Origin: Kitasatospora herbaricolor
Lineage (GTDB): Bacteria; Actinomycetota; Actinomycetes; Streptomycetales; Streptomycetaceae
Assembly (NCBI RefSeq): GCF_030813695.1
Contig: NZ_JAUSVA010000002.1
Coordinates: forward strand, 2,108,001 to 2,172,000
Direction: 5' to 3'
Length of the DNA: 64,000 nt
Under the pieces are notes generated by a model that made no database searches, was not told the DNA's origin, and saw only the letters and a list, made by a program, of their open reading frames with translations. The translations under genes were made by a program, and so were the position numbers. Below, one piece after another: positions 62,076 through 64,000 of this stretch (within the stretch, counting starts at the first letter, position 1; every line of letters starts with the position of its first letter).

Positions 62076-62543
62076 TCAGGCGCGCTCGTCCGCCCGCAGG
62101 CGCCGGCTGACCTCGCCGAGGCCGTCGGCGAGGACGGTCAGCTGTTCCCGGCTGAGGACGTCGATGAGCAGCTCGCGCACCATCGCGAGGTGGCCGGGCG
62201 CCGCGTTGCGGACGGCCTCCCGGCCCTGCTCGGTGAGGTCGGCGAAGATGCCGCGTACGTCGCTGGGGCAGGAGCGGCGGCTCACCAGCCCGGCCTTCTC
62301 CAGCTGGGTGACCTGGTAGGTGAGGCCGCTCTTGGAGGTGATCAGCCGGTCCGCCAGCTCGGTCATCCGCAGGGACCCCTCGGGGGCGGCGGAGAGGTGG
62401 ACCAGGATCTCGTACTGGGTGTGGGAGAGCCCTGAGTCGTCCTTGAGCTGCCGCTCCAGGCGCCGGTTGAGGAGGTTGCTGGCGGCCACGAAGCCCCGCC
62501 AAGCGGCCATCTCGTCCTGGTCCAGCCAGCGGGGTTCGTCCAT
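62076..62543 (-). CDS. MarR-family transcriptional regulator
   Basis: The 155-residue protein has the MarR winged helix: DSGLSHTQYEILVHLSAAPE, LRMTELADRLITSKSGLTYQ, VTQLEKAGLVSRRSCPSDVR and GIFADLTEQGREAV. A Cys in RRSCPSD could sense redox or quinones. ATG 62543 is preferred because a -10 box (TACGAT) lies 6 nt upstream, predicting leaderless translation; a GTG at 62594 is in frame but lies inside the operator. The palindromes GTTCGAATTCGAAC and GTTCAAATTTGAAC upstream suggest that it represses itself, the divergent dioxygenase gene and probably the DoxX gene at 31.5-32.0 kb. Confidence 0.92.
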   Translation of the reverse strand: MDEPRWLDQDEMAAWRGFVAASNLLNRRLERQLKDDSGLSHTQYEILVHLSAAPEGSLRMTELADRLITSKSGLTYQVTQLEKAGLVSRRSCPSDVRGIFADLTEQGREAVRNAAPGHLAMVRELLIDVLSREQLTVLADGLGEVSRRLRADERA

Positions 62544-62549
62544 GGGGGA

Positions 62550-62616
62550 ATCGTACTCCCGTTGTTCGAATTCGAACCAAGGTGTACTCTTCACGTGTCG
62601 AGGTTCAAATTTGAAC
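62550..62616. promoter_or_regulatory. Divergent MarR/dioxygenase promoters with two operators
   Basis: Plus-strand promoter: TTGTTC (62562-62567), 17 bp, TACTCT (62585-62590). Minus-strand -10 box: TACGAT (62550-62555), 6 nt from the MarR ATG. Operator 1, the perfect palindrome GTTCGAATTCGAAC (62564-62577), covers the plus -35 box; operator 2, GTTCAAATTTGAAC (62603-62616), starts 13 bp past the plus -10 box. The plus-strand geometry is identical to that of the DoxX promoter. Confidence 0.8.
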
Positions 62617-62671
62617 TACCCTGTGGCGAAGCACCCCGAACCACCGGCGGAACCACCCGAGGAAGGCCCCG

Positions 62672-63454
62672 ATGAGCACCGCAGCCCCCGAGCGCATGCC
62701 CGCCCTCTACCTCTCGCACGGCGCGCCGCCGCTCGCCGACGACCCGATCTGGCCGGGGCAGCTCGCCGCCTGGTCCGCCGGGCTGCCGCGCCCCAAGGCC
62801 ATCCTGATGATCTCCGCCCACTGGGAGGAGGCCCCGCTCGCCCTCGGCGCCACCACCACCGTGCCGCTGGTCTACGACTTCTGGGGCTTCCCCGAGCACT
62901 ACTATCGGGTGCAGTACGGCGCCCCGGGAGCGCCCGAACTCGCCGAGAGCGTGCGCAAGCTGCTGCGCGCCCCCGGCACACCTGTGCAGGACATTCCCGA
63001 CCGCGGGCTCGACCACGGCGCGTACGTCCCGCTGGTGGAGATGTTCCCCGAGGCCGACATCCCCGTCCTGCAGGTCTCGATGCCGACGCTCGACCCGCAG
63101 CGGCTGCTGGAGATCGGCCGCCGGCTCGCCCCGCTGCGCGACGAGGGCGTGCTGATCGTCGGCAGCGGCTTCTTCACCCACAACCTGCGCGCCATCAGCC
63201 CCGACGGCACGGTGCCGTCCGTGATGGCCGAGTTCGACGACTGGGGCCGGCGCGCCCTGGAGGCCCGTGACCTCGACGCCCTGCTCGACTTCGAGCGCAA
63301 GGCCCCGGCCGGGCGCCTCGCACACCCCCGCACCGAGCACTTCGCGCCGCTCTTCGTGACGCTGGGCGCCGGGGAGGCCGACCTCGCCACCCAGCGCAGC
63401 GTGATCGACGGCTTCTGGATGGGCCTCGCCAAGCGCTCCGTCCAGCTCGGCTGA
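62672..63454 (+). CDS. Class III extradiol dioxygenase (LigB/DODA-type)
   Basis: The 260-residue protein belongs to the LigB/4,5-DOPA extradiol dioxygenase family: ALYLSHGAPPLADDPIWPGQ (first metal-ligand His), KAILMISAHWEEAPLALGAT (second His), YVPLVEMFPEADIPVLQVS preceded by LDHGAY, and GSGFFTHNLRAISPDG (His). A non-heme iron or zinc opens catechol-type rings. The ATG follows GAGGAAGGC. Placement under a MarR operator suggests a role in quinone or catechol detoxification like Bacillus CatE or MhqA, although those are class I enzymes. Confidence 0.92.
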   Translation: MSTAAPERMPALYLSHGAPPLADDPIWPGQLAAWSAGLPRPKAILMISAHWEEAPLALGATTTVPLVYDFWGFPEHYYRVQYGAPGAPELAESVRKLLRAPGTPVQDIPDRGLDHGAYVPLVEMFPEADIPVLQVSMPTLDPQRLLEIGRRLAPLRDEGVLIVGSGFFTHNLRAISPDGTVPSVMAEFDDWGRRALEARDLDALLDFERKAPAGRLAHPRTEHFAPLFVTLGAGEADLATQRSVIDGFWMGLAKRSVQLG

Positions 63455-63493
63455 AGACCCCGGGCGCGCCTCACCCGCCGCTCCCCGCCCAGT

Positions 63494-63519
63494 CCCCCGC
63501 CGCACTGTTGCGGCGGGGG
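63494..63519 (+). terminator. Terminator of the dioxygenase gene
   Basis: A 10-bp perfect stem (CCCCCGCCGC with GCGGCGGGGG) and a 6-nt loop (ACTGTT) lies 40 bp past the stop codon. The rest of the gap up to 63706 shows nothing else recognisable. Confidence 0.75.
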
Positions 63520-63706
63520 CCGGCGGGCGACCCGGTCCAGGTCCTGCTCCGGTCGACCGGGCGGGCCGAACTCGACGGCCGCCCCCGGCTCACTTCGTGG
63601 AGCCGGCAGGCGGCCGTCGGCCGGACGGATTCCCCGACCGAGGATCAACACCGGGCCCGACGAGTCCGGCCGACGCTCCGCCGGGGCCGGCCGGGATCAG
63701 CCGGGA

Positions 63707-64000
63707 TCAGCCCCGCTCGGCCGCGCTGCGCTCGACGCAGAACTCGTTGCCCTCCGGGTCGGCCAGGGTCGCCCAGCCCAGGCCGTCCTCCCGCCGGTGG
63801 TCCGAGACCAGGACGGCGCCGAGGGCCAGCAGCCGCTCGACCTCCTCGTCACGGGTGCGGTCCTGCGGCTGGATGTCCAGATGGACCCGGTTCTTGACCG
63901 TCTTGGTGTCGGGCACGGTGACGAAGAGCAGCACCGCGCCCTCGGAGGCCACCAGGGCCTCGGGATCGCCGGGCTTGTCGTCCTCGTGCACCGAGGCACC
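63707..64000 (-). CDS. VOC/glyoxalase-like protein, C-terminal part
   Basis: The 97 visible codons run off the right edge. The segment FVTVPDTKTVKNRVHLDIQP with QDRTRDEEVERLLALGAVLV and GLGWATLADPEGNEFCVERS is typical of the Glyoxalase_6-type subgroup of VOC proteins, with the Glu of GNEFCV as a possible metal ligand. The sequence stays in frame to the last base of the window, so the start is further upstream. Function unknown. Confidence 0.85.
   Translation of the reverse strand, partial: GASVHEDDKPGDPEALVASEGAVLLFVTVPDTKTVKNRVHLDIQPQDRTRDEEVERLLALGAVLVSDHRREDGLGWATLADPEGNEFCVERSAAERG

Overview
The window is about 64 kb of very GC-rich DNA (roughly 73-75%) with near-saturated third-position GC and densely packed genes. 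The gene content fits a Streptomycetaceae actinobacterium (Streptomyces, Kitasatospora or a close relative): a subtilisin-inhibitor (SSI) protein, a resuscitation-promoting-factor protein, several F420/FMN luciferase-like oxidoreductases, mycothiol-linked proteins, YndJ, DUF1990 and DUF1876 proteins, an ECF sigma/anti-sigma pair, and many leaderless promoters (TANNNT 6-9 nt before the start codon). The species cannot be fixed from sequence alone. It looks like chromosomal accessory and stress-response territory; no rRNA, tRNA, CRISPR array or prophage was seen.

Layout. 0-5 kb: truncated VOC protein, PadR regulator, 2,4-dienoyl-CoA reductase with an operator over its promoter, and a polysaccharide deacetylase lipoprotein. 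5-9 kb: carbohydrate ABC importer (binding lipoprotein plus two permeases, no ATPase) with hairpins between receptor and permease genes and a DasR-like palindrome upstream. 9-11.6 kb: MerR regulator with a 19-bp-spacer promoter, directly abutted by a 1585-bp IS5-type element that carries a passenger gene. 11.8-17 kb: TrmB/LuxR-like regulator, SDR protein, a RelE-toxin-like/UvrD helicase fusion and a small unknown protein. 17-24 kb: Dpp-type peptide ABC operon plus an LLM oxidoreductase. 24-27 kb: XRE/MmyB-like regulator, then DyP peroxidase and its encapsulin shell. 27.7-29.6 kb: CE1758/CE1759-type flavin monooxygenase and FMN reductase pair. 29.7-36.2 kb: PP2C phosphatase, peptidoglycan-binding protein, DoxX, mycothiol-transferase-like protein, hemerythrin, VOC protein, membrane protein, OsmC. 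36.3-42.5 kb: TetR and MFS exporter, glutaminase, lipoprotein, DUF4240 protein, DsbA-like mycothiol nitroreductase, Rpf protein with a long leader. 43-49 kb: small zinc ribbon, DUF1876, YndJ/DUF1990 operon under twin operators, ECF sigma/anti-sigma/lipoprotein set, thioredoxin, GNAT. 49.5-55 kb: TetR and APC permease, maltokinase-cap protein, OsmC with a flavoprotein disulfide reductase. 55-64 kb: BNR-repeat protein, Mop di-domain, SSI inhibitor, small molybdopterin oxidoreductase, PucR regulator, saccharopine-dehydrogenase-like reductase, acyltransferase, MarR regulator divergent from an extradiol dioxygenase, and a truncated VOC protein.

How the parts may work together. Redox and electrophile defence is a recurring theme: DyP nanocompartment, two OsmC proteins, thioredoxin, disulfide reductase, mycothiol-linked proteins, flavin monooxygenases, DoxX and the extradiol dioxygenase. 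The best new regulatory signal is an operator of the type GTTCRAATTYGAAC shared, with identical promoter geometry, between the DoxX gene near 32.1 kb and the MarR/dioxygenase intergenic region near 62.6 kb. This suggests one MarR quinone- or electrophile-responsive regulon resembling Bacillus catDE/mhq logic. Other unusual items are the IS element with cargo, the toxin-like/helicase fusion, a 52-bp perfect palindrome, and a G-quadruplex-prone A/C tract upstream of the rpf gene.
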